NCBI RefSeq assembly: GCF_001687305.1
Contig: NZ_KV700385.1
Span: 416,523 to 480,522, forward strand
Direction: 5' to 3'
DNA: 64,000 nucleotides
Source: Actinomyces vulturis
Lineage (GTDB): Bacteria; Actinomycetota; Actinomycetes; Actinomycetales; Actinomycetaceae
The position numbers and the translations under genes are program-made. Under the pieces are notes generated by a model. That model made no database searches and was not told the origin of the DNA. It worked only from the letters and a program-made list of their open reading frames with translations. Below, in pieces: positions 43,081 to 51,826 of the stretch; positions within the stretch are counted from its first letter, which is position 1, and each line of letters starts with the position of its first letter.

Positions 43081-44741
43081 TAGGAATTCACTCCAAGAAC
43101 AAGATAGTTGGGGTATGCAGGGAATGCTTCAACGAAGAAGTTGGTCACGCCACTTCCGCGCAAGAAGGAGTAGCGGCGGAATACTAAAGGCACGGAAGGT
43201 GCATCTTCAGCAATACGCTTGTCGAGGGCTGCCCACATTTCACTAGCTTTAGCGAGGTCGTTTTCCTGGGCTGCTTCTTCGATAGCTGCGTCCACTTCAG
43301 CGTTGGAGTAACGGCAGAAATTCTGGCCGCCGTTGCTAATTTCACGTGAATCATAAAGTGGCTGAATGTTGGCGTTTGCTGAAGGATAGTCTGGGTTCCA
43401 GCCAGCAATTGCCAGATCGTAACTAGATCCATCCCCCTGCGTGGTGCGCTCAGAGAATACTTCTCCTTCAGCGGGATCGATCTGGACGTTAAGACCAAGT
43501 TCACTCAGAGACTGAGCAACAGCTTCAGCAACAGCCATATCAGCATCACGGTTGCGAACAAGTAGCACAAAATTGCTTGGAACATCGGCGCCTTCAAGCA
43601 ATTGCTTAGCTTTGTCCATATCTGTGGGATAAAGGTTGTATTCCTCACGCCCGGGAATACCGGGGGTGATGTAGGTGCTGGCGGGGGCTGCCCCCTGTTC
43701 ACCACCCAGTGCTGCCACTACAGCGTCCTTATTGACCGCATGGCTGATCGCTTGGCGAACCTTGAGGTCGGTGACGCGCTCATTGTTGATTGCCAGATAA
43801 AGCAAGGGACCAGGATCAGAAGAAACAAGACGGTCGCGCGCGGTGGGGTTACCCATGACTTGCGCAAGTTGTGCAGCGCCCACGAGATTCGAACCAAATG
43901 CGTTCTTGTCGGCACCAGAATCAGCGATAAGACGCTGTGAAGCAACGGATTGATCCTGCCCCAGAGAAAAGACAATGGTGTCAGGTAGCGCAGTACGCAC
44001 TTCGTCAGTGTCGCGTTGCCAGTACTCATTACGGGCAAGGGTGACCGATACACCTTGCTGATATTCGCTGACCTTGTAAGGACCAGAGGCAACTGGCTTT
44101 CGGGAGTAAGTCTTCGGGTCGTCACCCTCAGGGACAGGGGCGAAAGCAGGCGTAGACGCAATCCAAGGCCAATCACCGAAGGGGTGGACCAAGTGGAAGA
44201 TGATGGTCTTGTCATCGGGGGTTTCTACGGAATCGAGGTGTGCGCCGTCATAGGGGCCCACGTACCCTTCGGCTCCTTCAAGGAGGACCTTGTGGTAACT
44301 CAAGCCCCCAGAAAGAGCGTCGGCGAACGTACGCTCAATACCGTATTTGATCTGGTGGGAGGTAATGGGGTTGCCGTCAGAATCCTTGAGGTTGTCCTTC
44401 AAGGTGTAAGTCCAGGTTAAGCCATCGTCAGAGACTGTTCCGGTATCCGTAGCCAGGTCAGGAACCACCCTGGCTTCTTTACCTGGCTCAATGGACCAAG
44501 CAGTCAGACGGCGGTGAACCAGTGCAAGAGAAGTAATGGCGAGAGACTGACTCTTGGCAGGATCAAAATTCATGTCCGTATCAGAGGTGAGAATGGTGAG
44601 AGTGCCACCTTCTTTTCCTTCTGCATTAGGAGCACTAGTGGAGGAGGAGTTCGCCCCACATGCTGCCAATGTCATTGCTAATGCAGTCATCGTGGTGCCT
44701 GCAATAAAGCCGCGACGTGACGGTTTCAAGGGGTGAGACAT
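43080..44741 (-). CDS. Extracellular solute-binding lipoprotein, family 5 (oligopeptide type)
   Basis: A protein of about 553 residues. The signal has twin arginines (RRGF) and a lipobox, LAAC, with lipidation Cys near 28, so it is probably a Tat-exported lipoprotein. The rest is SBP_bac_5 with FDPAKSQSL, the early LVHRRLT strand and a late DYPSANANIQPLYDS block. ATG 44741 follows GGAAGGA; the in-frame ATG at 44771 adds 10 residues. It receives the ligand for the permeases encoded upstream. Ligand unknown: peptide, nickel or opine all remain possible. Confidence 0.9.
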   Translation of the reverse strand: MSHPLKPSRRGFIAGTTMTALAMTLAACGANSSSTSAPNAEGKEGGTLTILTSDTDMNFDPAKSQSLAITSLALVHRRLTAWSIEPGKEARVVPDLATDTGTVSDDGLTWTYTLKDNLKDSDGNPITSHQIKYGIERTFADALSGGLSYHKVLLEGAEGYVGPYDGAHLDSVETPDDKTIIFHLVHPFGDWPWIASTPAFAPVPEGDDPKTYSRKPVASGPYKVSEYQQGVSVTLARNEYWQRDTDEVRTALPDTIVFSLGQDQSVASQRLIADSGADKNAFGSNLVGAAQLAQVMGNPTARDRLVSSDPGPLLYLAINNERVTDLKVRQAISHAVNKDAVVAALGGEQGAAPASTYITPGIPGREEYNLYPTDMDKAKQLLEGADVPSNFVLLVRNRDADMAVAEAVAQSLSELGLNVQIDPAEGEVFSERTTQGDGSSYDLAIAGWNPDYPSANANIQPLYDSREISNGGQNFCRYSNAEVDAAIEEAAQENDLAKASEMWAALDKRIAEDAPSVPLVFRRYSFLRGSGVTNFFVEAFPAYPNYLVLGVNS

Positions 44742-44834
44742 GATGTGTCCTTCCAAGGGTTGTTTCTTCACGTATTTTCTTGTCTATAACCCCAGGTATT
44801 CGTGTTATCTACGACCCGGGATACGGTTGCGGTC

Positions 44835-45860
44835 TTAGACGCGAGGATCAATCCAGACCGCCATGAGATCAACGATGAGGTTGGCAACAACCACACAGGC
44901 TGCAGCCAAAAGTGTCACGCCCATGACCACAGGAATGTCACTTGTTTGCACCGCATCCATAAGCAGGGCACCAAGGCCTTGCATGGAAAAGACACGTTCG
45001 GTGACAACGGCGCCGCCGAGCATTCCTCCCAGGTCAAGAGCGAAAAACGTCACCACGGGAAGGGCAACGTTACGCATAACGTGCCGACCGATAACAGTTC
45101 GTTCAGGGAGTCCAACTGCTCGCGCAGTGCGCACGTAATCCTCTCCAAGGTTTTCTAGCATCTCGCTACGCACCATGCGTGCATAGACAGCAGCACTAAT
45201 GAGCGCGAGAACGCACCAGGGCAAAATTAGGTGCCAAGCCCATTGCACAGGGTTTTGCGTCAGTGGAACATAACCCGCCACGGGCACCATATCGAGCCAG
45301 AATCCCAAGACAAGAATACCCAGCAGCCCCACTAAATATGATGGTGCGCTAACACCGATGACTGTTCCGGTCATAATGAATCGATCCAAACGAGTACCAC
45401 GGCGTAGTGCACTGATCATGCCAGCAGCAACACCCACTACAAGCCAGAGAATGCCCGCCCCAATGGCTAACGAGAAAGTCACGGGGACGCGTGCGGCCAT
45501 AAGTTCAGTAACAGGCGTGTTGAGCCGGAATGAGTATCCGAGGCAGGGTGCTGAACAGACCACTGCGCCTGCACCAGAGCCGAAAGTACGCCCCACAACA
45601 ATAGCCTTGAGATAGTCCACGAACTGCAAATACCAAGGCTTGTTGTAGCCAAGAAAGTCTTGCGCACGGGCAAGGTTTTCGGGGGTGCAGGGCTTACCAC
45701 AGGCGAGTTGGGCAGGGTTGGCCGGCCACATCTCGAATACGGCGAAGGTAAGGAATGTGATGAGGATAAGGACCACAATCGTGGAGAGGAGTCTGCGCAG
45801 AATGTAGAAACTTCGCGGACCAAACACTCTATGTGAGGAGAGGATGGATGAGATGGTCAT
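44835..45860 (-). CDS. Peptide/nickel ABC transporter permease, DppB type
   Basis: A 341-residue membrane protein with a leading helix and five or so more. The family block LITFLTFAVFEMWP is at the N-terminus and the EAA-like cytoplasmic loop DYVRTARAVGLPERTVIGRH near 225-250. It pairs with the DppC-type permease. ATG 45860 overlaps the stop of the upstream permease gene by 4 nt. Confidence 0.92.
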   Translation of the reverse strand: MTISSILSSHRVFGPRSFYILRRLLSTIVVLILITFLTFAVFEMWPANPAQLACGKPCTPENLARAQDFLGYNKPWYLQFVDYLKAIVVGRTFGSGAGAVVCSAPCLGYSFRLNTPVTELMAARVPVTFSLAIGAGILWLVVGVAAGMISALRRGTRLDRFIMTGTVIGVSAPSYLVGLLGILVLGFWLDMVPVAGYVPLTQNPVQWAWHLILPWCVLALISAAVYARMVRSEMLENLGEDYVRTARAVGLPERTVIGRHVMRNVALPVVTFFALDLGGMLGGAVVTERVFSMQGLGALLMDAVQTSDIPVVMGVTLLAAACVVVANLIVDLMAVWIDPRV

Positions 45861-46819
45861 CGGTTGTCTCCTGTTCGTGGGTCAAGAGCGTCGCGTAGTC
45901 CATCTCCCAAGAGATTGAAGGACAAGGTGACAATGAAAAGGGCAAGGCCAGGAAAGAGGAGATACCAAGGATCAGTACTCACCCAGGGGACGGCAGCACC
46001 GATTGTGCGCCCCCATGAAGGAGTGGGCGGGACCACGCCTACTCCAAGGAAAGACAGGGTAGCTTCGGCACCAATTTTTCCGGGGATAGAGATCGTGGTG
46101 AACACAATGATGGTGGCAACAAGATTAGGGAGCACCTGGGTAACCATGACGTGCCATGTTCCAGCCCCCATGGCGCGGGAGGCTCCCACGAAGGTGCGGT
46201 TACGCAGTGCGAGAGTACGACTACGTAGAACGCGTGCGGTGGAAGGCCAGCCCAGCACACCGATGATGAGGATCATGACCACAATACGGTTAGCACTGGC
46301 CGGAATGATGGCACTAACAGCGATCATGAAAACGAGATGGGGAAAACCGAAGGTGACGTCAGTCAAACGGGAGATCAGTGCGTCCCACCATCCGCCAATA
46401 TATCCGGCGCTCACGCCCAGCAGCACGGCGATAGCAATAGCCACAAGCGTGGCACCCATTCCGATGAAGAAAGAGGTCCGTGTTCCTTCAATAACGATGG
46501 CGAACAGGTCGCGTCCAGTTTGGGGCTCTACACCGAAAGGATGAGCCATACTCACACCCCCCATTCGCCCCTTAGGAAGACCGGAGCCGTCCAAGAGATC
46601 GAGATGATAGGTATAGGGGTCTGATCCCAAACTGCGTGCAAGGAAGGGCGCAAAAAGAGAGACGAAAATGGTTAGAACGGCGATGATAGCGCCGAATACC
46701 GCCCAGCGATCTTTAGCGAATCGCCCGGCAATGTATCGCCATCCCACAGCACGTCGAGTTTCGTTGGGCACGTCTGTTGCGGGCACGTCAGCCTCAACGC
46801 CTGAGATGGCGGTTTTCAT
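45857..46819 (-). CDS. Peptide/nickel ABC transporter permease, DppC type
   Basis: A protein of about 320 residues with six membrane helices. The EAA loop is FVGASRAMGAGTWHVMVTQVLPN, and the N-terminal helix sits after WRYIAGRFAKDRWAVFGAIIA. It is first in the operon: DppC, DppB, binding protein, fused ATPase. ATG 46819 follows AGGA; the frame stays open to GTG 46861. The 5' region (46862-47006) holds the promoter. Confidence 0.92.
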   Translation of the reverse strand: MKTAISGVEADVPATDVPNETRRAVGWRYIAGRFAKDRWAVFGAIIAVLTIFVSLFAPFLARSLGSDPYTYHLDLLDGSGLPKGRMGGVSMAHPFGVEPQTGRDLFAIVIEGTRTSFFIGMGATLVAIAIAVLLGVSAGYIGGWWDALISRLTDVTFGFPHLVFMIAVSAIIPASANRIVVMILIIGVLGWPSTARVLRSRTLALRNRTFVGASRAMGAGTWHVMVTQVLPNLVATIIVFTTISIPGKIGAEATLSFLGVGVVPPTPSWGRTIGAAVPWVSTDPWYLLFPGLALFIVTLSFNLLGDGLRDALDPRTGDNR

Positions 46820-47006
46820 GGTTGGGGTGTCCTGGTTGGACGTGTGCACGTGGCACCTCACGGGTCTTGAGTAGCGAACGGGAGTATGGGCCTGTCTTTA
46901 ACGACAAGTACAACCACACATTCGCATACTCATATTCCAAGACCTCACTGAAGATAGCGCGTATCACAATATTTGCACGGAACGGCAACCTCGAACATAC
47001 GATCCG

Positions 47007-48305
47007 TCACCGATTACGTGCGAACACATTAGCACAGCATGATTCATCAATGAGCACGTCAACGGTACATCCGGCCTTAATTACCGGAGCATCAATCGGC
47101 GCACGCGCCTGGAAAATCAATGGCTTGCCGGTTTTTTCATCAATAAATTGATCAATGGTGAGATCACATTCACGCATGCCCTGGTGAATTCTGCTTTGCT
47201 GAACGACGCCACAGATCACCTGATCACTCTCACCTCTATTGTCTATCTGCTCGCCGTTCGTCAGCGAGGTATAGGCTCGAACGATTGTCATGGCGCGTTG
47301 GCCAAGTGCTACGAAGGAGTCCAGCTGATTGTCACTGCGGTTAGCGAGAGCGGTGAGCCCCAGGCGGTGCGCTTGGGCAGGAGTGAGGAAGGGTGCGAAG
47401 CCCATAAAACTTGCGACTTCGAGGTAGCGAGGATCAGTGAGGAGGCCGGCGGGGGTATCGATACGGATAAGTTCACCGTTGTCCATAATGCCGACTCTGT
47501 CGGCAACAGTCATGGCTTCATCATGATCGTGGGTGACATACATCGCGGTGGTGTTGCCACTTTTCACGATGGTACGTACGTCGATGGCAAGTTGTTCGCG
47601 CAATGCTCGATCAAGGGCACTGAGGGGTTCGTCGAGCAGGAGTAAGCGTGGGTTAGGGGCGAGGGCTCGGGCAAGGGCTACTCGTTGGGCTTGTCCACCG
47701 GAAAGCGTGGTGATGGGGCGGTTGCCGTATCCGGGCAGGCCCACCATCTCAAGCATTTCATCAACAATGGCTTGGCGTTTGACTTTGGGGATTCCTGCGG
47801 AAACTAAGCCGTAAGCCACGTTTCCTGCCACGGAGCGATGGGCAAATAGTTGGCCTTCTTGAAACATGAGGCCGAATCCCCGTTGATGGACGGGGGTGCG
47901 TACAACGCTGCGTCCATCCCAGGTCACGTCTCCGCTGGCGACGTCTTCGAGTCCGGCTACCGCACGTAGGAGTGAAGATTTTCCTGATCCTGAGGCACCG
48001 AGCAATGCCACGATGTGTCCGGGGCCAATAGTGAGGTTGACGTTACGAACAGCGTGGACCGGCTGGCCCCATGGGCCAGCCGGGTAGGTCACGCTGACAT
48101 CGGCGATTCCTAGTCCCCGAGACATATCTGTCACTCTTAAATCCTCACACTCACGCACCGCTCCCCTAGCCTCTGCCTGCAAGGTTGGGTTGGTCCGCCC
48201 GGCGGAGTCTGCATTCTTGTGTGAAGGAACACGCCCATCGGAAGCGACGTATTCATCAGGAGTCATCTGCTCGTCTGGTGTGAAAGATGGCGATGTGGTG
48301 GTCAT
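47007..48305 (-). CDS. thiQ: Thiamine ABC transporter ATP-binding protein
   Basis: A 432-residue protein. A non-conserved N-terminus of about 60 residues is followed by an ABC ATPase with Walker A GASGSGKSS near 105, LSGGQAQR near 203 and LLLLDEP. The C-terminal 150 residues resemble the extra regulatory part seen in ThiQ/PotA-like ATPases. It is 2 nt downstream of the thiP stop and last in the TPP-controlled operon, so thiamine (or TMP/TPP) import is the probable role. The long N-terminus is unusual; a start near 48125 is possible. Confidence 0.88.
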   Translation of the reverse strand: MTTTSPSFTPDEQMTPDEYVASDGRVPSHKNADSAGRTNPTLQAEARGAVRECEDLRVTDMSRGLGIADVSVTYPAGPWGQPVHAVRNVNLTIGPGHIVALLGASGSGKSSLLRAVAGLEDVASGDVTWDGRSVVRTPVHQRGFGLMFQEGQLFAHRSVAGNVAYGLVSAGIPKVKRQAIVDEMLEMVGLPGYGNRPITTLSGGQAQRVALARALAPNPRLLLLDEPLSALDRALREQLAIDVRTIVKSGNTTAMYVTHDHDEAMTVADRVGIMDNGELIRIDTPAGLLTDPRYLEVASFMGFAPFLTPAQAHRLGLTALANRSDNQLDSFVALGQRAMTIVRAYTSLTNGEQIDNRGESDQVICGVVQQSRIHQGMRECDLTIDQFIDEKTGKPLIFQARAPIDAPVIKAGCTVDVLIDESCCANVFARNR

Positions 48306-48307
48306 GG

Positions 48308-49996
48308 TTAGAGCACTCCTTGGTGGGTGGCGTCACCGGTGCGTTGAGAGAATGCTTCGCAGGCCATCATGACTGCGGCAGTGGAGAGAGCCAAGATGAC
48401 CGATGCGGCTAGGCCCATTCCTTGATTTTGAGCTCCAGGAGAACCAACCAATCGGTAAATAACGACTGGCAAGGTAGGAATCTGGGGACGCGCAAGAAAT
48501 GATGTGGCACCAAACTCCCCCATAGAGGTAGCTAGAGCAAAACCCACAGCCAATCCAGCTGAGCGCAGGATACTCACACCATCAATTGTGGCAAGGACTC
48601 GTGCCGGACTTGCTCCCAGCGAGGCAGCTGCTTCACGTTGACGCGGATCGATAGCACGCAGAGCAGGGAGGAAAGTTCGCACCACCAACGGAACAGCCAC
48701 AACAGCCTGAGCAACGGGAACAATCCACCATGAACGTGTCAAAGCGAGGGGTGGTTTGTTCAAAGTGATAAGGAAACCGAAACCGACTGTCACGGCGCTC
48801 ACGCCGAGCGGAAGCATGAATGCGGCGTCAAGAAGAGAAATCCCCCTAGCCAAAGCCAAAGACCGTGGATGCCTAGAGACCACCATGGACACAGTCAACC
48901 CCACAAGTACAGCAATAAGAGTGGCTGCAAGCGCCATCACCATGGAGTTATAGGCGGCGTCCCAAACAGGCACAAGTAAAGCATTGCGCTCACCAGTTCC
49001 AGCTAGGTCTCGATAGTTCGCAAGAGTCCATTGGCCTTGGCGGCGCAATGAGCGCAACACCAGGATCACCATAGGGCCAATAAGCAATCCACCGACGGTC
49101 ACAAGAGTAAGGAAGAGAGCAGGAACGTCACCGCGATGCAGAGCAGTGGGCGGAGTATTCACGCGCATGTTGAGGCGGGTTTGGGTAGCTCGGCGAGCCC
49201 GATCTGCGATCCAAAGACTCACGGCAATGATGAGGACCTGAAGAACACTCAGCACCGCTGCGCCACGCAAGTCAAGGTACTGGGCGGTCAGCAAATAGAT
49301 CTCAGTTTCCACCGTCCCAATTGCAGGGCCACCAAGAACCAGCACCACGCCATAGGCGGTTGCGCAGAAAAGAAAGACTACGCTGGCCGCCGAGGCAATA
49401 GAGGGCATCAGTGAGGGCAGCGTGACAGTGAAAAAGACACGCCTCGGTCCAGCCCCAAGTGAACGTGCAGCTTGTTCAGCTCTAGGGTCTAAACGACGCC
49501 ACATAGTGCCTACTGTACGAACCACGAGCCCATAGTTAAAGAACACAAGGGCTGCCACGATGGCGCTCATTGTTCCGTCGAGGTGAAGAAACTCCAGCGG
49601 GCCGCCACGAGTGACCAGAGCATGGAAAGCCACACCCACTACCACGCTAGGGAGCACGAAGGGGACAATGACAATGGCGCGCAGAATGCGGTAGCCGGGA
49701 AAACGGCGTCGGTAAAGAATGTGGGCGCCAGGAATACCCAGAGCCACACACAAAAACGTACCAATGATGGCCTGAGTGAGGGTCTGCCCCACGATACGTG
49801 CGGTGCGTGGGCGAGTAAGCACATCCCATACGCCACTAAAATCCACATGTCCGTCAGTGACGAACCCGCGTGCAATCAACGTGGCTGCAGGCCAAGCGAA
49901 AAACAAGGTCAGGAAGCCCATAGGAATGAGGACGGCCAGCATCCACGCCACCCGTACGGTCACGGATGTACGTGGACGCTGGCCTGCACTCATCAT
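48308..49996 (-). CDS. thiP: Thiamine ABC transporter permease
   Basis: A 562-residue permease with two tandem six-helix halves. Each half has an EAA-type loop (EQAARSLGAGPRRVFFTVTLP and EAAASLGASPARVL), as in ThiP and FbpB. A ribosome site GGAG precedes ATG 49996. It follows thiB by 107 bp and is directed by the same riboswitch. Confidence 0.92.
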   Translation of the reverse strand: MMSAGQRPRTSVTVRVAWMLAVLIPMGFLTLFFAWPAATLIARGFVTDGHVDFSGVWDVLTRPRTARIVGQTLTQAIIGTFLCVALGIPGAHILYRRRFPGYRILRAIVIVPFVLPSVVVGVAFHALVTRGGPLEFLHLDGTMSAIVAALVFFNYGLVVRTVGTMWRRLDPRAEQAARSLGAGPRRVFFTVTLPSLMPSIASAASVVFLFCATAYGVVLVLGGPAIGTVETEIYLLTAQYLDLRGAAVLSVLQVLIIAVSLWIADRARRATQTRLNMRVNTPPTALHRGDVPALFLTLVTVGGLLIGPMVILVLRSLRRQGQWTLANYRDLAGTGERNALLVPVWDAAYNSMVMALAATLIAVLVGLTVSMVVSRHPRSLALARGISLLDAAFMLPLGVSAVTVGFGFLITLNKPPLALTRSWWIVPVAQAVVAVPLVVRTFLPALRAIDPRQREAAASLGASPARVLATIDGVSILRSAGLAVGFALATSMGEFGATSFLARPQIPTLPVVIYRLVGSPGAQNQGMGLAASVILALSTAAVMMACEAFSQRTGDATHQGVL

Positions 49997-50103
49997 GATT
50001 GATCTCCAATACCAAGGGAGAAGGCGGTAAGAATCAGCAAAGAACCACCCTGCTTAGGAGGGCGAATCTCAGCGACTCAGAAAAAACCGCACCTGCCTTC
50101 GCT

Positions 50104-51204
50104 TTAGAGTCCCACGGATTCAGTCCACGTCTGGATCCAGGATTCACGGTTGGCAGAGATGTCGTCAGGAGTGACCTTGACGGGATCGGGTGAGAGTTGA
50201 CCAAACTTCTCAATATCTTTAGGAAGAGGCACGCTCTGATCCACGGGGTACATGTACATCTCAGCGGGAATGCTTTCCTGGAACTTGGCGCCCAGGAGGA
50301 AAGAAACCAGAGCACGGCCACCTTCGGGGTTAGCTGCCCCCTTGAGCACACCGGCATATTCGATCTGTCGGAATGCAGTGTCCAAGAGTGCGGCAGTGGT
50401 GGTTTCGCCGTCTTTGGAAACGGTGAAAGCTGGGGACGATGAGTAGGAGACAACGATGGGGTAGGTACCGTTATTGCCGCCCTGCGTGAAGTCAGTGAAG
50501 TAGGCCTCTTCCCAACCGGAATCAATCTTGGTGCCGTTATCCTTCAGGCTCTTCCAGTAGTCGCCGAACTTATCTGCACCAAAGTGCCCCACGGTGGCGA
50601 TCATAAAGGCCAGACCGGGGGTAGAAGTGGCGGGGTTAATCGCGCAGAAAAGATCCTTGTACTTAGCGTCTGTCAGATCTTCGAAAGTCTTAGGGGCTTG
50701 AAGTTCCTTAGCTTTGAACCATTCAGTATCCACGTTGACACATACGTCACCCACGTCGATAGGTGCTACGGCGAGGTTGCCGTCTACGAGGTACTGGTCA
50801 GTATTGTCCGGCATAGCGAAACTCATGGATTCGTCAACGATTCCTTCACCCAACGCACGGGAAATAAAGGTGTTATCGATGCCGAAGAAGCAGTCACCGA
50901 TCGGAGCATCCTTGGTGAGGATAAGTTTGTTCAGCGTTTCGCCACCGTCGCCTGCAGCGACTACCTCAAGGGTGTAGCCGGATTCCTTTTCAAATTCAGC
51001 TTTAAGTTCATCGCTGATTTTGAAGGAGTTGTGGGCGACGAGGGTGACTTTGCCTTTTCCGCCGTCTGCGGGGGCGCCGCTGGCTTTACCGGAGGCGGAT
51101 CCGGAATTAGAGCATGCGGCCAGGACCGCTGCGGTGGCTGCTGCGGCGCCGGATGCGAGAATCGCACGGCGAGAGAGCAGCATGCTCGTGGCGTGATGAG
51201 ACAT
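50104..51204 (-). CDS. thiB: Thiamine-binding lipoprotein
   Basis: A protein of about 366 residues. The signal carries SRRAIL and a lipobox with LAAC, giving a lipid-anchored Cys near 31, followed by a Ser/Gly linker and a periplasmic-binding-protein fold (VTLVAHNSFKISDELKAEFE, DCFFGIDNTF, VSYSSSPAF) typical of ThiB. ATG 51204 follows GGAGGACAATTC; the longer in-frame start at 51312 lies inside the riboswitch and is rejected. Expression is predicted to fall when TPP is abundant. Confidence 0.92.
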   Translation of the reverse strand: MSHHATSMLLSRRAILASGAAAATAAVLAACSNSGSASGKASGAPADGGKGKVTLVAHNSFKISDELKAEFEKESGYTLEVVAAGDGGETLNKLILTKDAPIGDCFFGIDNTFISRALGEGIVDESMSFAMPDNTDQYLVDGNLAVAPIDVGDVCVNVDTEWFKAKELQAPKTFEDLTDAKYKDLFCAINPATSTPGLAFMIATVGHFGADKFGDYWKSLKDNGTKIDSGWEEAYFTDFTQGGNNGTYPIVVSYSSSPAFTVSKDGETTTAALLDTAFRQIEYAGVLKGAANPEGGRALVSFLLGAKFQESIPAEMYMYPVDQSVPLPKDIEKFGQLSPDPVKVTPDDISANRESWIQTWTESVGL

Positions 51205-51211
51205 GAATTGT

Positions 51212-51230
51212 CCTCCAAGTGATTCGGAGG
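51212..51230 (-). promoter_or_regulatory. Hairpin enclosing the thiB ribosome binding site
   Basis: On the minus strand CCTCC (51226-51230) can pair with GGAGG (51212-51216), across nine bases; GGAGG is the Shine-Dalgarno of thiB. TPP binding upstream could favour this form and block translation, which is the common mode for TPP riboswitches in this phylum. Inferred from sequence. Confidence 0.5.
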
Positions 51231-51257
51231 GCGCATAGCCGGTGGCTAGCGGAGAAC

Positions 51258-51355
51258 ACTTCCCGACTCCCTTCGCCGGTACTAGCCGGATCAGGTTGAA
51301 GGGTCTGCGCATGTGCGCACTCTCAGCCCAGCGGTGGTGCGGGCTCCCCTGTCAG
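51258..51355 (-). promoter_or_regulatory. TPP riboswitch (THI element) of the thiBPQ operon
   Basis: The minus strand contains the invariant THI-element parts: GGGGAGCCC at the start, GGGCTGAGAG, then a variable P3 hairpin (TGCGCACATGCGCA), GACCCTTCAACCTGATC and CGGCGAAGGGAGTCGGG at the end. This is a canonical thiamine pyrophosphate aptamer, lying about 50-150 nt before the thiB start. Confidence 0.97.
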
Positions 51356-51482
51356 TGGTCAGCACCACCATAACCGATAGAAAGCATGAAAGAATCAAGA
51401 GGTGAACGTGCTGCTGCGCACATCCCACCCGATAGGGAAGAATGTCCAGTAGTCCCATTACCTGTTCGAAAGGATTCCTGTC

Positions 51483-51797
51483 ATGGGCAAGAAGGACAAG
51501 AACGCTCCCAAGCCAGACCTAGTCTGGAAGGCCACCGCCGCTCTGGCTACCCTGGCCAGCGGTTTCATTGCCGACAAGGCTGTGTCCATTGGCTGGAAAA
51601 TGGTCACCGGCAACGATGCACCCAAGGATGAGGACAAGCTTCTTGACTACCGCGTGGCCGAGGTTGCTGTGTTCGCTGTGATTTCTGGCGCCACCATGGC
51701 TGTAGTTCGTGAACTTAGCCTGCGTGGTGTGGCTCAGTGGTACGGCGGCAAGGATCTTAATCCTCTAACCGGCGAGAAGATGTCAGCGAAGGCCTGA
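51483..51797 (+). CDS. DUF4235 membrane protein
   Basis: A 104-residue protein with two hydrophobic stretches, one near 17-42 (LVWKATAALATLASGFIADKA region) and one near 62-80 (EVAVFAVISGATMAVVRELS). The order matches DUF4235, small actinobacterial membrane proteins. AAAGGA lies about 8 nt before the ATG. Function unknown. Confidence 0.88.
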   Translation: MGKKDKNAPKPDLVWKATAALATLASGFIADKAVSIGWKMVTGNDAPKDEDKLLDYRVAEVAVFAVISGATMAVVRELSLRGVAQWYGGKDLNPLTGEKMSAKA

Positions 51798-51826
51798 TTC
51801 CTTTTCATCTGACGTGAGTAGGACTG

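Noticed and set aside
51205-51312. Upstream extension of thiB
   Set aside because: The extension lies in the TPP riboswitch and the ribosome site before 51204.
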